Assembly (NCBI GenBank): GCA_012845835.1
Contig: JABAKD010000025.1
Coordinates: 772,001 to 836,000, forward strand
DNA length: 64,000 bases
Reading direction: 5' to 3'
Source of the DNA: Undaria pinnatifida
Lineage: Eukaryota; Sar; Phaeophyceae; Laminariales; Alariaceae
The notes beneath the pieces were generated by a model, which was not told the DNA's origin, ran no database searches, and saw only the letters and a program-made list of their open reading frames with translations. Made by a program: the position numbers and the translations under genes. Below, piece after piece: positions 41,530-52,429 of the stretch; the stretch's first letter is position 1; each line of letters begins with the position of its first letter.

Positions 41530-42110
41530 CCAAGCATTCAAATTTAGATTCGACCGACGCGTTGAACTTGCAGCAGCACTGTCGACACTGGCTGGTATTT
41601 CCGTTCTTGAACCGTCAAAACCTGATTCAAACGGGGCAGTTTTAAGTGGCATACAACAGGATTCCCCCGCCCTCTCGGACTCAAGGAGGGCAGCATCAAA
41701 CAGTAGGAAGACCGTGCCCGCGACTCCGACACGAGAATCACTTCGCAACCGCAAGCAATAAGCTCAAACGCTAACGGGATCTGCTTCTGACAAGGTGTTC
41801 AACATGAACTCCGTGGAAGCGAACACCATGATCGCTGTGTCCGTGAACGACGCTATGTGCGCCTTCATGGAGGGCCCCCTTTTCGTTAAGGCGTTGTCTT
41901 CCCTCGTGAAGGAAAATACGTTCGAAGACGTAGTTGCTGATGCCAGCGGCATGTTGCCCATCAGGAAGGCGGAGATGAAGAGGGGTTGGCGGATAACACC
42001 GCGACCGTCAAATACATTTTGTGTACATCGCTGCAGCCTGGGATCGCCAAGGCGTTAAAGGTGGGTCAAGATATCTCTCGTACGTAGGAGGAGTCGATCT
42101 TATAACCCTC
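41530..42110 (+). pseudogene. Decayed coding sequence of unknown family
   Basis: From about 41533 an open frame rich in Ser/Ala/Arg reads to a single TAA at 41759, then continues as MNSVEANTMIAVSVNDAMCA to about 41960. It then needs a one-base frame change to continue as DEEGLADNTATVKYILCTSL and an IAKALKVGQDISRT segment. Low stop density, an acidic/hydrophobic pattern and smooth frame changes suggest a former gene of more than 180 codons. Not recognised; a retroelement Gag is one possibility. Confidence 0.35.
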
Positions 42111-43420
42111 CGTCCTCCAGCCGTTGATATGTACAGTTACACACTATACGGCGTCCTAGATTTTGTATCTAAGCATATCGACAGCGTCTTGGTGCCTGCT
42201 GCTAGCTCGTCTTTAATATCGTGATGAAGTTTTGTGCCCGACTATTTCACAGGGTAGAAATTTCAAGTTAGTCAAGGACAGAGTTACCATATTCCGCACT
42301 TGGGATGACGGTAGACTCACACATGGTTCCGACTGCACGCATCTCCGCGTTCTTCTCCCTACGGTGCGGCTGTGCGACGGCGGATTTCGAGATACCTTTA
42401 GAACTTTAGTTCTGCGGCGGTGCCCGTAGGGCTTTGGACTGGTCCTATTATCATGTGTCATGCTGTCACACGATCTGACATTTCTTTGGCACTGTGGCCA
42501 TCTTCGTTTGCTGTGCTGCTGCAGCAACGATCAGGTGCTCGTGCGTACGAGTCGGAAGTTTTTGTTGTACACATTTGTTCAATTGAAACAGGTACGTCCC
42601 AAACCACTTGCGCCGTCGGATACATTTTTCTGAACGCCTTTACAACAGGAAACCCGTCTTTGGGTATATATTAATTGATGTTGGTATAGGTTGATGTTTG
42701 GGGCCCCTAAAGGGATAAAGTACACCACCCTGTTGTGCACCCCTTGCCATTATATACGAGCACTCGTTCGAGATTGGGCGATTTAGCTGCCGTTTCCCAC
42801 CACTTAATTATCGTGAAAAAAGGATACACAGGCAGCGCGGAATCTGAATCTAAGTCGCGGACGTGGTAAATACAGGGCGTGAATATATAAGAGAGCGTGG
42901 CCACGGTAAAACCAAAGTATCAAATTCTAGCACGTCGCAGGCTAAATTAAACGCAGTTGCGGTCCTCCGGGGCGTGGTGTGTATTCTAAAGGATTCAGCG
43001 TGGAGTGATGATTTCAACAATATACATTACGAGCCGCTGATTCTACCAGAACCCCGATTGCAATGACGTGAGACGTTAATGCACGATGTCGCGAGTTATG
43101 GTGATCAAAGCAACACATGTGCCAGCGCGCAACTCTACGCCGGACAGAGTCGGACCCCCCTCGCCTTCCCCTCCCCCCCTTCCCCTAAAACATACAATAA
43201 TAAATTATGCACCCTGCACACGGCGTTGGCTGAAGATATCGCAAGACGGTGAACATCTGTCCTGTCAATACATTGTACCAGCACATATCAACGGTTTACT
43301 AACCGATAGGAACTTGTGCAATTGCTCTATACGGTGAAGTACTCCATGTCAGCGCCAGGGAGGTTCCCAAGTACGCCGGTTAGCCTGTAGTTGTTTCCTT
43401 CGGCACCTCCGAGTGGAAGA
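42111..43420. other. No supported gene
   Basis: Frames at 42232-42674 lie on both strands without motifs. No repeats aligned. Confidence 0.3.
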
Positions 43421-43429
43421 CCCCGTTTC

Positions 43430-43600
43430 GTAGCCTGCCTCGCTCCTCCTCCGCGACCAGATGCCCCCCGCCCCGCCCTTCCTCTGCGACCAGGCGTCCC
43501 CCGCCTCGCCCGTCCTCCGCCGGCAGGCCGCATTCGTCGAGGCCGCAGGCCCTCCATGCTCGCGTCGAGGCCGCAGGCCCTCCATGCTCGCAGAGACTGA
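43430..43600. repeat. GC-rich local tandem repeats
   Basis: About 30-bp units (CTCCTCCGCGACCAGATGCC, CCTCTGCGACCAGGCGTCCC, GTCCTCCGCCGGCAGG) occur at 43445-43530. Then a 28-bp unit GTCGAGGCCGCAGGCCCTCC plus ATGCTCGC occurs twice in tandem (43536-43591). The overlapping frames on both strands are shadows. Confidence 0.6.
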
Positions 43601-44440
43601 CTCTGCCCATGGCTCGGGCATTTTGCGACTGATTTGCTGGCTCGCAATCTTCGAAGCCGTCGCGGGCGACGCGAGGGTCCCTGCACGAGTAGCACACGAA
43701 AGACTAGAAACGCATTCAACACAAGATATCGTGCGAGGCCGACAAAACGCATCTTCCGAGTGCGTGACAAGAGAAGGACGAATACTTCGTATCTCGTTCC
43801 TAATTAATTTGAATACACAAGACAGAATTGAATTCTTCCTTCGAATCGCACAACGAAATATTAATGAACCAGAAACGACCTTTTGTACCTGCTGCAACCA
43901 AACAACTGCACCCTTCGTTTGTGCCTCTGTACTGCTGTAAGTATCCGGTTGTTGTCAGGGTCATTATGTGGTGCACCATCCCACTTAGCATCCACCAAGA
44001 ACACTGTAAGAAGAAATAGAGGAAGCAGTCGAGAATTTTCCAATGGTGTGCCTGAAGGCCAACAAATCGAACCTAACCGTCCCATGTATGTCCTATCTAT
44101 ACCAAGTATACCAACATCATAACGCACCTGTGTTGCTTGTGATGTCAGCGGAAAACTCAATATCCGAGAGATGCCTGCGTGTACCCGTCAATGGGTCCCG
44201 CATGACAGCGTGGCAGAACATGTCCATGGAATACACGGGGTCACTCCTCTGTTGGCCCCTTGTCGCACGCGGCTTTTCAGAGGCACTCCACTCGCGAGGT
44301 GTGGTTGTGGGAGGGAGTACAGATACTTTCGCGTAGAAAATATACAGCAGCTTCTCTGAACCTGCAGAATATCAACAGCGGCAGCGACAGCTGCACAGAA
44401 GCAGCGGCAGCATTTGTGCGATAGTGCGGGGAGTTGGTGG
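43601..44440. other. No confirmed gene
   Basis: Open on both strands for about 100 codons (plus 43461-43940; minus 43349-43897 and 43861-44160) without recognisable domains. Choice of strand is not possible. Confidence 0.25.
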
Positions 44441-44449
44441 ATGCCGCTG

Positions 44450-45135
44450 GATGTCCGTTGGATTTAGTTGGTCGCCGTGGCTAGCGGGTGGGATACGGTG
44501 AAATACATCGAGATATGGTGGGATTCGGTTGCGTACCGTGGGCTACAGTGAAAAACTCGTGGGATACAGTGGGAAATCGCGTGGAAAGTCGGTGAAGTAC
44601 AGAGTACACCGTGCTTTATCGTCACAGGTCACGTACCTGGTGTGTGGCACCATATGAAAGTTGGTCAAATTTAGGAAACCGTGGTAATTTCTGAGGTACC
44701 GTGAAATGTCGTTATTATTCCAGTTCGTGTCCAACTCGGGAAAAAACGTGAAATATCTTGGTAGGTGCGTGGGCTACCATTTTAGGCCGTGAAAAGTTCA
44801 GTGGTACCATATGCACCACACTGCCAGAAATATACTGTGTGGTGGTGTGGGGAGCAGGTTGATGACCGTTCAAAGTGGGTGGGATATCCTTGGGGTGCTG
44901 TGGGAAGTGGTCGCGATACCGTTGGATACATCCGAATACTGCGAACACTCGGTGGGATACCGTGGATGAGCAAAGTAAAGCGATGAGGTACTTACTGAAT
45001 GCACCGTGCGAAGCCGTGGTTTACCGTGATTAACCGCAGGTTAAAAGTTGGACGTCGATAGGATACCTTGGGATACATTGAGATTATGTAGTCGCTCTTG
45101 ATTGGGACATCGTGGGATACTGTGGCAATTGGATG
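44450..45135 (+). repeat. Degenerate ~10-bp GTGGGATACN minisatellite
   Basis: Irregular repetition of GTGGGATACxxTG-like units: GGGTGGGATACGGTGAAATA, GGTGGGATTCGGTTGCGTAC, CTCGTGGGATACAGTGGGAA (44480-44580), then GGTGGGATACCGTGGATGAG and TCGTGGGATACTGTGGC (44950-45125). The units are diverged with an uneven period. Confidence 0.6.
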
Positions 45136-45234
45136 GAACGCCTTGGGATGTGAAAGTAATGCGTGGGGGGGGACTCTGTCATCAATGCGAAAAGACGCAG
45201 AGGTGGCACTGAAGTGTCTGCGAAAATCCCTTGT

Positions 45235-45530
45235 GATAAGAAAGAAAGGGATGGCTTGGAAAGGGCGATTGGGGATGAGCAGCGGAGAAACGGGAACAAA
45301 GGAGACTGATCAAGGTGGGTTGGATCGCCACTTGATCATCATGGAACAATACGCGCAGTGCGGTAGAACACCGGGGAAGACCGGGGCAACCTCAACATAC
45401 TCAAATCTACGTTTACATCTAAATTCCAATGAAGATTCAACGTTACATCCAACGTAAGGTTCAACTGCTCATTTGATTCGTGCTAAGATGTTGCTCGAAT
45501 AGACCGCGAATTAACTTAGATATGAATCCA
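45235..45530 (+). repeat. Dispersed repeat H, copy 1
   Basis: Aligns with 51725-52015. Shared: AAAGGGATGGCTTGGAAAGG, GATCATCATGGAACAAT, CGGTAGAACACCGGG, ACATACTCAAATCTACGTTT, ACATCTAAATTCC and a TTGCTCGAATAGACCGCGAA phrase. No coding frame. Confidence 0.6.
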
Positions 45531-45539
45531 AGGATCATT

Positions 45540-45805
45540 TTCCCAACACGCCCCTATAATTCAAAGTCAGTTTCATAGAGAAGCCTTCTACTTAAAAATC
45601 AAATTTGTTAATCATTAACGAAGAAATCACATATCCAGTCCGATCTTGCCATGCTATTTACATATTTACAAATGAAAGTAATATGTTTAAATCGAACACG
45701 CATATAAACTACACTTTGTTTATTTACCAGCGATAAGTACCTTAGAAGATAAAGCGCAAATTTACGTCTACTGGCTTTTAACCACTATTCCTGAGGTGTG
45801 TCGAA
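45540..45805. other. AT-rich spacer
   Basis: No gene or repeat recognised. Confidence 0.35.
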
Positions 45806-45814
45806 TAGATGAAC

Positions 45815-46085
45815 CAAGGGTGTGTCCGGTACGGTGCCGGTATTCTCGGTACCGGTATGCAAGTCTCACAGAACCTACCGAAGTGTCCGGTACCGGTGTT
45901 GATGTCGCACCGAACTTACCGAATTTCCGATACCGGTATTGATGTCGTAACGAGTTTACCGAAGTTTCCGGTATCGGTATTGATGTCGTTCCGAACTTAC
46001 CGGAATTTCTGATGCCAGTGTTGATGTCTTACCGAACTTACCGCAGCGACCGGTACAGGTACAAAAGTCTGTACGGCGCTACCGG
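45815..46085 (+). repeat. ~41-bp minisatellite (family B), first block
   Basis: Units of about 40 bp: CGAACTTACCGAATTTCCGA, then TACCGGTATTGATGTCGTAA, repeated about six times with substitutions. GGTACCGG palindromes recur. Frames across it are shadows. Confidence 0.75.
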
Positions 46086-46820
46086 CACACACTTGAACAC
46101 AAAAACAGGCAGTACCGGCGGCATACACCGCCGGCAAGATACCGTCGCCCACTTGAGCTTAGGTACATAAACTGGACATAAACTGGTGGTACATGCACAG
46201 GGCAAATCCGATATTGGTCGGGAGTACCCACCGAGGGATATAAATGAAGTGAATTATGATTGGTTCTTGTATTTTCAATGTTATTCTCATATTTTCTTTG
46301 TCTTGGTATGCTGTTCAATAGGAAAGGTAAGGTACCCTATGGAATATCAGTAGGGCGCCGTCTTCTCGTCGATCGGTTCGACGTACATGCCACTCAAGTA
46401 CAATCACAAGACTTCACGCGTTCCTTCCCTCCAAAAAGCCGGCCGGCACCGGGAAACCATTAACGGCTTTGATCGTCCCAACCGGCAACTCTTACACGTC
46501 TCCCGTGCGAGAGTTGTACACAGTAGCAGGCAAAATCACCGCCACGGCTATATTTTCCGCGTCCACGTCTATAACTTCTGCCGCCGGCGCTGTTGTGTGT
46601 GGGACCTGGCGAACATAACCCGCCGGTAGAAGCGGTGGTATCACTATTGGAGGCCACTTCAGCCTGGAAAATGGCGCTGTTACTCATGCGTGCTTAGAGG
46701 TTCGGTATACGGAGCGTAGTCGAAGATGCTTACAGGCCGGTGTGTGTGGCTTGGAGTTCTGCCTGGAGCCAAAGATCAAAAGGGTGACGTCACAATGTGG
46801 TGGAACCTAGTTGATATCGT
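46086..46820. other. Spacer between two minisatellite blocks
   Basis: No recognisable gene. CCGGCGGCATACACCGCCGG (46116-46135) is a nearly perfect palindrome. The frame 46460-46687 minus has no motif. Confidence 0.35.
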
Positions 46821-46824
46821 GCCA

Positions 46825-47160
46825 AACGTACCGAAGGGTCCGGTACAGGGGTTGTTTTGTGCAGATCTTACCGAAGTGTCCGCTACCGCTATCGATGTTG
46901 TACCGATACCGGTACCACATACGTCCATACCGGTACCGCCGATACCGGCATTGATGTCGTGTCGGAGTTACTGAGGTGTCAGGTACCGTTATTGGTGTCG
47001 TACGGAACTTACCGAAGTGTCCGGTACCGGTATTGACTTCGTATCGAACTTAAAGAAGTGTCCGGTACCGGTATTGATGCCGTACCGAACGAAGTGTCCG
47101 GTAACGGTATTGATGACGTACCGAACTTACCGAGATGTCCGCTACCGGTAATACCGGCGG
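46825..47160 (+). repeat. ~41-bp minisatellite (family B), second block
   Basis: The same unit as 45815-46085: TTACCGAAGTGTCCGGTACC, GGTATTGACTTCGTATCGAA and so on, about eight degenerate units, with a denser GATACCGGTACC sub-run at 46905-46950. Confidence 0.75.
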
Positions 47161-48420
47161 TGGTTTACGTCGGTACGCCTCGGAATATACCGTGCCAAAC
47201 ACAACTTTGAAATTCATTGTATCTCGTGCCAAATAGGATATATAACCCCGCAATAGTCCCCGGCGGATGTCCACGCCGTTTCCTCGCTTTAGACCGTAAA
47301 CAGCTCCACACTGTCACGTCTTGCTTTTGCCCTTCCCAAGACGTCACCTGATGTTTTTTTTCTTCATTTATTTACTTGATTTTTCGTCAAATTATATATT
47401 TTCGAAAAGTATGAACCACCTTAACTCCTCTTTTTCGACGAGAAAAAAAAAGAAAACCCTCCCGCGGGTCAGACCTCGGGAGATGGGCATGTGGAACACG
47501 TGTTCAAATTTCCAGGATAGATATCACAAACCAAGGGTGTCGTGATACAGCACTTTCACCCCTTGAGAAACAGAGTCAACGCAAATGCCCATGCCTTGAC
47601 AGACATCCTTGGCAGCAAAAAACAGGGGACACAATCCAAAATCCCCGCTTTCTGTCTGGAACACCCCTGACAATATTATTAAGTAAAATGATTTGAGCGA
47701 AACAAGAACAAAAACAAAAACAAAGACATTTCATTATCATTTTTATACTACATTCAGATCTGCAACAGTAGCAGTAGTAAATGTCCCAATTGTGTTACGT
47801 ACATGCTGCTGCCCCACAGGTGCGGGGAGCAGGGCCTAGGGCAGTACATAGCAACGTACGCACGGAGACGCGGACAAGAGAGACAAGAAACAGCTTTGAA
47901 GCAGTGAATTGCACGGGATGCGTATTAACTCTGTACCTCATCGATAAAACCCACCAATATAACAGGCGATTGCTTTGTACATCCTTGTCTATAGTGCTAC
48001 AATGTGGATTCACATCGCAAAAATCAAAACCGCACGAAAGCGTGAAAACGCAAAGGAACGGGGGGGTCACTCATCGACATGTGCGTGTGACCCCGAACAA
48101 CTGCAAAAAAAGCCAAAAGTTACACCCCTACCGTAGCCTTGCTCTACTTGCGGAAGAAGTCCTGAGGCTGCTACTGCAGGTTGACCAATGAGATCAGCGC
48201 GGGTGGATACCTGTACATGTACTGCTATAGCAAGGGCACCTTGTATTCGTCTACCTCCTGGTCGCTGACACGCACAAGCGAAGCACACAGAGAGATATTG
48301 TCAGGGAGGCAAGTTCAAGGTGCGATAGACACTAGTTGATTTTGGAGCTGCTGTGATCCGCTGTGACTGCTGCTGTGAGCGAGTTGAGTTTCGCTGCGAT
48401 TGCTGCTGTGACGTTTCGTT
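47161..48420. other. No supported gene; upstream of the DIRS-like element
   Basis: Short frames on both strands. 48345-48430 is rich in CTGCTGTGA units (GCTGTGATCCGCTGTGACTG), a small degenerate repeat directly before the DIRS-like ORF1. Confidence 0.35.
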
Positions 48421-48460
48421 TTGACTGTTGTTGTGGTCGTTGTGGACCGTCTTTTCTACG

Positions 48461-48835
48461 ATGGGTGATTCGCTGAATGCCGCGGCTCGCGCCGCGACCA
48501 GCTATGAGGCGGAGGATGCTCTGCGAGACCGGGCAGCCGCAGCTCTCGTGGGGTGTGGGCCCAACTCCGGGGCGCCAGCCGTCGACGTGCTTCTGACATC
48601 GGCTGACCTGGCCAAGTGGGCTGGGAAAGTTGAGGCGGAATTTACGTGGGTCAATGCGCGATTCGATGACCGGATAGCCGTGGTATCCGAAGCAGTTTCT
48701 GCCGCGCGCGGGGTAGCCACTTCCTGTACCTATCAGGTCACCGACCTCGATGTGATCCTTTGCCACTTCATCGAACACAACTCGGGTCGGACGGCTGCCT
48801 TCCGCGGCGACGGTGACGCTCAGGCGCGCGCTTAG
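48461..48835 (+). CDS. Probable ORF1 (Gag-like) of a DIRS-like retroelement
   Basis: A 125-codon frame from the Met of MGDSLNAAARAATSYEAEDA, alanine-rich and acidic, with a mainly helical pattern through DLAKWAGKVEAEFTWVNARF and a C-terminal HFIEHNSG segment. No named domain. An in-frame Met 11 codons upstream exists, but this one is preceded by a better context. Its codon use is GC-rich, like the RT further downstream. Position about 1.1 kb before the RT suggests the Gag-like ORF of the same element (inference). After the stop, frames break up. Confidence 0.4.
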   Translation: MGDSLNAAARAATSYEAEDALRDRAAAALVGCGPNSGAPAVDVLLTSADLAKWAGKVEAEFTWVNARFDDRIAVVSEAVSAARGVATSCTYQVTDLDVILCHFIEHNSGRTAAFRGDGDAQARA

Positions 48836-48839
48836 CAGC

Positions 48840-49870
48840 ATCGGTGCCGGCCGAGACAGGCCCTCTAATCAGACGGCCACTGTTCCGCTCGCTGGATCGC
48901 CCGGTTCCAAAGAATAAGCCATTTCGAACCCTCCCCGATATCTGCAAGATGTTCGCATGCACCAGTAAATACAATTGGTATCCTTTCAAAGTACTGCATG
49001 AGTCCCCCGCGTCCTCGGCAGCCCCACGATCTCCATCCGGCCGCCGGGACGGTGGCGCCGGCAGCTCGTCGGCGACGGGTGGAGAGTCGCGGGCACAGTC
49101 ACTGAATGCTGTCTCCTCCGCCGAGAGCAACAGGGCGGGAATCAGGAGTGCAGGCGCTGACTCGGGATGAAGACATGGGCCCTACCGCGAGGCGGGCTCA
49201 ACTTCTGCGGATGCAGATGCGGCGCTGGCGGTGGGGGGCGCGGCTTTGTCGACAATCGATAGTGGCGGCCGCGGGTTGGACCATCTTCTGGGGGCGCAGC
49301 TCCGGCGTTGGCGGATGGTGGGGCGGCTGCGTCGACGGTCGAGAATGGCCGAACGACGGGAGCATAGGCCTCTGGCCGAGTCACAGGGGGTTTGCGTCGG
49401 TGCGCGTTGGATGCTCTGGCTGGCGAAGGCGGTGTAGGGCGCGAGCCTGTAAATCCTTCTACGGGATTCGTCGCTTTCGGGGATAGAAGTAACAATGGGG
49501 AGCGCGCGCCCAAGTGTCCATTCGACGCGACACACATAATAGGTACTGGCGTAGCGGTCGCACGCGCATGTACAAGGCGCCGTAGCGAGTGTGTGTGAGG
49601 CTCGGATTTGGACTCGGGGTGCGGACACGCCGCGACCGGCGGCAAGCTCGCGCGCGCCTGGTTAGATGCGGCGGTGGAGGCGTGGTGCGCCGCGAAGGAT
49701 AGCGTAGCGCATTAAGTATCGTCACTAGTTTCCGCGCATCCCGATCTGGTGGCACAGGGGGGGTCGTCTCCTCTTCGTGTGCATGTAACGGCAGTGTTGA
49801 GGTGTTGACATGTGCTGTCAGACCAACTCGCTACGTCCATCATACTCATCCTCACATCGTACGTCATTGG
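48840..49870 (+). pseudogene. Decayed linker of the DIRS-like element
   Basis: GC-rich, open in several frames on both strands. A plus frame (49392-49598) contains a basic KCPFDATHI...ACTRRRSEC segment that could be a former zinc-binding motif. Antisense frames (49142-49645, 49182-49628, 49459-49755) are shadows. Confidence 0.3.
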
Positions 49871-49879
49871 TTTAGTAAC

Positions 49880-50953
49880 GTCAAGAAATTCTCCGGTGTT
49901 GAACAGCTGATTAGCGTTCTGGCAACGGGCTCCCCGGTCTGTGTTGCGAGGGGGGCAATCTGACTGCTGAGCTTGCATATGGTAACCACCCGAGCGTCGC
50001 CCCCCATGCCGTCGTTGTTCACCAACCCATATGCGCTGACGTTGTACACGAAAGGCCTTGACGTTGGTATTAAGTTCCGCGTCAGGTATTCGGGGTCTAC
50101 GTGCTTCTCCGTTGGCTGTAGTTATAAAGCCTATTTTTTTCGCATTATTTGCGATCTCACGTTTGCGCGCGCGGGCTATCATTCTAGTGTAAACGGCAAT
50201 ACCGTTATTTTTTTCGCCCCCTCCTGCGAGCTCGGTCATGTGCTTACGGAGGTGTTGTTACAGGTGTTACCTTGGCGGAAGAAGCACGGTCCGACAGCTC
50301 GAATTGTCCTTTGCCGCGTTGACGTGAAAGACGCCTTTCGTCACGTCTTTGCTGATCCTGAAAGGGCGCCGGCATTTAGGTACGGGATGGGCGGCTACGC
50401 GGTTGTGGAGCCTCGCTTTCAATTCGGGTGGCGTAACAGGCCGAGGTTTTGGATGTTGATGGCTTCTGCGCTGGAACATACCCACACCAACTAGACGTTT
50501 CAAGACGTGGCCGTTTCTCCACAAGGCGTGGCCACCATCGAGCATGTCCAGTTCTCCCCTCCGCCGAGGGGTTCGGTTAGGTCTCGCCCTCGTGATTGAC
50601 GACCCATTCCCGGTAGCGGCGGCACCGACGGGAGAATTGTTTCGTGAGGCTCTACGTAGACGACGGCATTCTTGTCGAGGTGCTGTGGTGGCCGGACGGC
50701 CGCCGCTGTATGCGGGCAGTGCAGGCTTTGACATCGGACCACTTTCTCGTGTTGGGCGTACGTGTGGCGTCCGAGCCTCCTCTTTTTTCTACAGGCAAAA
50801 TCCTTGGCTGGGACACGCGTTTCAAAGAGTTGGCCTGGGCAGTGGACACTGAGGAGCTTACGGTGACGTTGCCACCTCATAAGCGCCTAACGCTTCGATC
50901 GCTTATCGCGTACTGGCCCGTGTCCCGCACATGCTGTTGCTTTCTTCACGCGT
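49880..50953 (+). pseudogene. DIRS-like reverse transcriptase
   Basis: The frame from about 49901 (ISVLATGSPVCVARG), past one TGA, into 49973-50494 covers the RT fingers and palm: IICDLTFARAGYHSSVN, then VDVKDAFRHVFADPERA with the first catalytic Asp, and FQFGWRNRPRFWMLMASAL. After a break, the frame at 50644-50994 has RLYVDDGILVEVLWWPDGRR, the YVDD box, then KILGWDTRFKELAWAVD and VTLPPHKRLTLRSLIAYW. The FGW and LGW-D and LPPHK signatures are those of DIRS/tyrosine-recombinase-type RTs known from oomycetes and other protists. Catalytic residues are preserved but frames are broken. Confidence 0.7.
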
Positions 50954-51191
50954 GTTACAATAGAGGTAGCACTTTTCATCGGAATTGTTTCTGAATGACG
51001 AGGGTTATCAACCCAAACTCGTGGGAAATAGGCCATCTTGTGACATGAAAGATTATTGTCGTGTACGTAGGCCATGGGATGTTTTCATCCGGTAGCAGTT
51101 TTGTTTTCCTCCAAATAAGGCTTTAGCAGAGGTCTCACCCTCCCAATTTGAGGAAACCTCAGAAAACATCTTGGTGCACCTCTATCCTAGC
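50954..51191. mobile_element. MITE-B copy inserted between DIRS-like RT and RNase H
   Basis: Left end GTTACAATAGAGGTAGCAC (50954-50972), right end GTGCACCTCTATCCTAGC (51174-51191), inverted repeats of each other. The palindrome ACGCGT lies directly outside each end (50948-50953 and 51192-51197), so it could be a 6-bp target duplication or part of the terminal repeat. DIRS-like codons lie on both sides. Confidence 0.7.
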
Positions 51192-51194
51192 ACG

Positions 51195-51745
51195 CGTCGC
51201 TTCTCATGCACATAACGTTTGCCGTCCGTCCCGGGTACTTCTTCGTGCATCCTTTGTTGGCTCCGGTTGGGATGTCGCCCATCGCATCCGGTGATGAAAT
51301 TGCTGACCGAACGGCCAATCCGGGACGGCGTGTTCACTTTGGGCCCGAGGTCCATGTGGATCTCGAGTTCTGGCGGTGGTTTGTTGATAAAGATGTTGAC
51401 GCGCGGGGCGGCGTGTTGTCGGCGCCGATGTATCATTTGTTTGAGCGCCTGGCACAATGTGCATTGTTCTCGAACGCGTCAAGACCGCCATCGGCGGATA
51501 CCGTCTCGAAACCGGTGTTTACTGGCGCTACGATCTTACCGCCCAGGAACAGAGACGGTCTTGTGGCTCGAGAAAGTCTATCAACAGCGTGGACGACTTA
51601 TCTATCAAAGTGGTTAAACGTTTGGGCATGGTTGTCTGGGCCTCTGTCCTAGTGTCTTCGTGTGCCGATCGACCGCCAGCGACGAGAGATTGATTTTTGT
51701 TGGGAGGAGACAACGAAGCCATGGTGCATAGGAAAGGGATAGTTT
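51195..51745 (+). pseudogene. DIRS-like RNase H domain
   Basis: The frame 51206-51652 reads FAVRPGYFFVHPLLAPVGM, then NPGRRVHFGPEVHVDLEFWR. After a frame change the 51457-51693 frame reads IGGYRLETGVYWRYDLTAQE and then LSIKVVKRLGMVVWASVLV. After a further stop GGDNEA appears near 51705-51725. LETGxYWRYDL and RGDNEA are the RNase H landmarks of this RT family; the first acidic one (LFSDASK in relatives) reads LFSNASR, so Asp is lost. No tyrosine recombinase follows. Confidence 0.65.
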
Positions 51746-52015
51746 GGAAAAGGCTCTTGCGGCCAAAGAAATAGGAAAATGGATAAAAATAGGGTGATCG
51801 TGGTGGGCTCCATTTTTATTAGATCATCACGGAACAATGTCAGTAGTCCGGTAGAACGCCGGGCAAACGGGACAGCCTTCACATACTCAACTCTACGTTT
51901 ACATCTGAATTTCGCCTCGGATTCAACGTAAAATTAAACGTAAGTTACAAATGCTCATCTTCTTCGTGCTAATAGATTGCTCGAGTAGACTGCGCATTAA
52001 CTAAGATACGAAGGT
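51725..52015 (+). repeat. Dispersed repeat H, copy 2
   Basis: Starts where the DIRS-like RNase H breaks off and aligns with 45235-45530. It truncates the element and may be an insertion or the join to another repeat. Confidence 0.6.
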
Positions 52016-52425
52016 AAGGTTCACATTCTCAACAGTGACAGGTTAAATATTTACATGACGCAAAGTAGGATGATACGTTCATTAAACATGCCTGGCAAAA
52101 CATCAGACACTAAACGAACTAACAGTATCAGCGGTGGTCGTAGGCACCGGAGTCTACGGTGCCAGCAAATCTGAACTCTATGAGACGGGAAATGTAGAAA
52201 CACGTAGAATCGGTGCACCAGGATCAAGCTGTCCACAGAAGCGGTTGTCTATTTATTTTTTTTTGCTGGGCGATCAATCTAGATTTTTCAGGCCTCCACC
52301 ATTTGGACATGGGAACTACGACATTTGTGGCAGACAACAAGTCACCAATAGCTCGTTGGTTCTTCCCGTTATGGACAGAGACAGTCGGTACGGGACGCTC
52401 GGTACCTACTGCTGGTACTACATAT
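52016..52425. other. No supported gene
   Basis: The frame 52134-52547 runs into the neighbouring repeat. Nothing recognised. Confidence 0.3.
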
Positions 52426-52429
52426 TTCC

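Noticed and set aside
49142-49755. Three long minus-strand frames of 98-167 codons
   Set aside because: GC-rich antisense frames to the decayed DIRS-like linker, mutually overlapping in different frames and without motifs.
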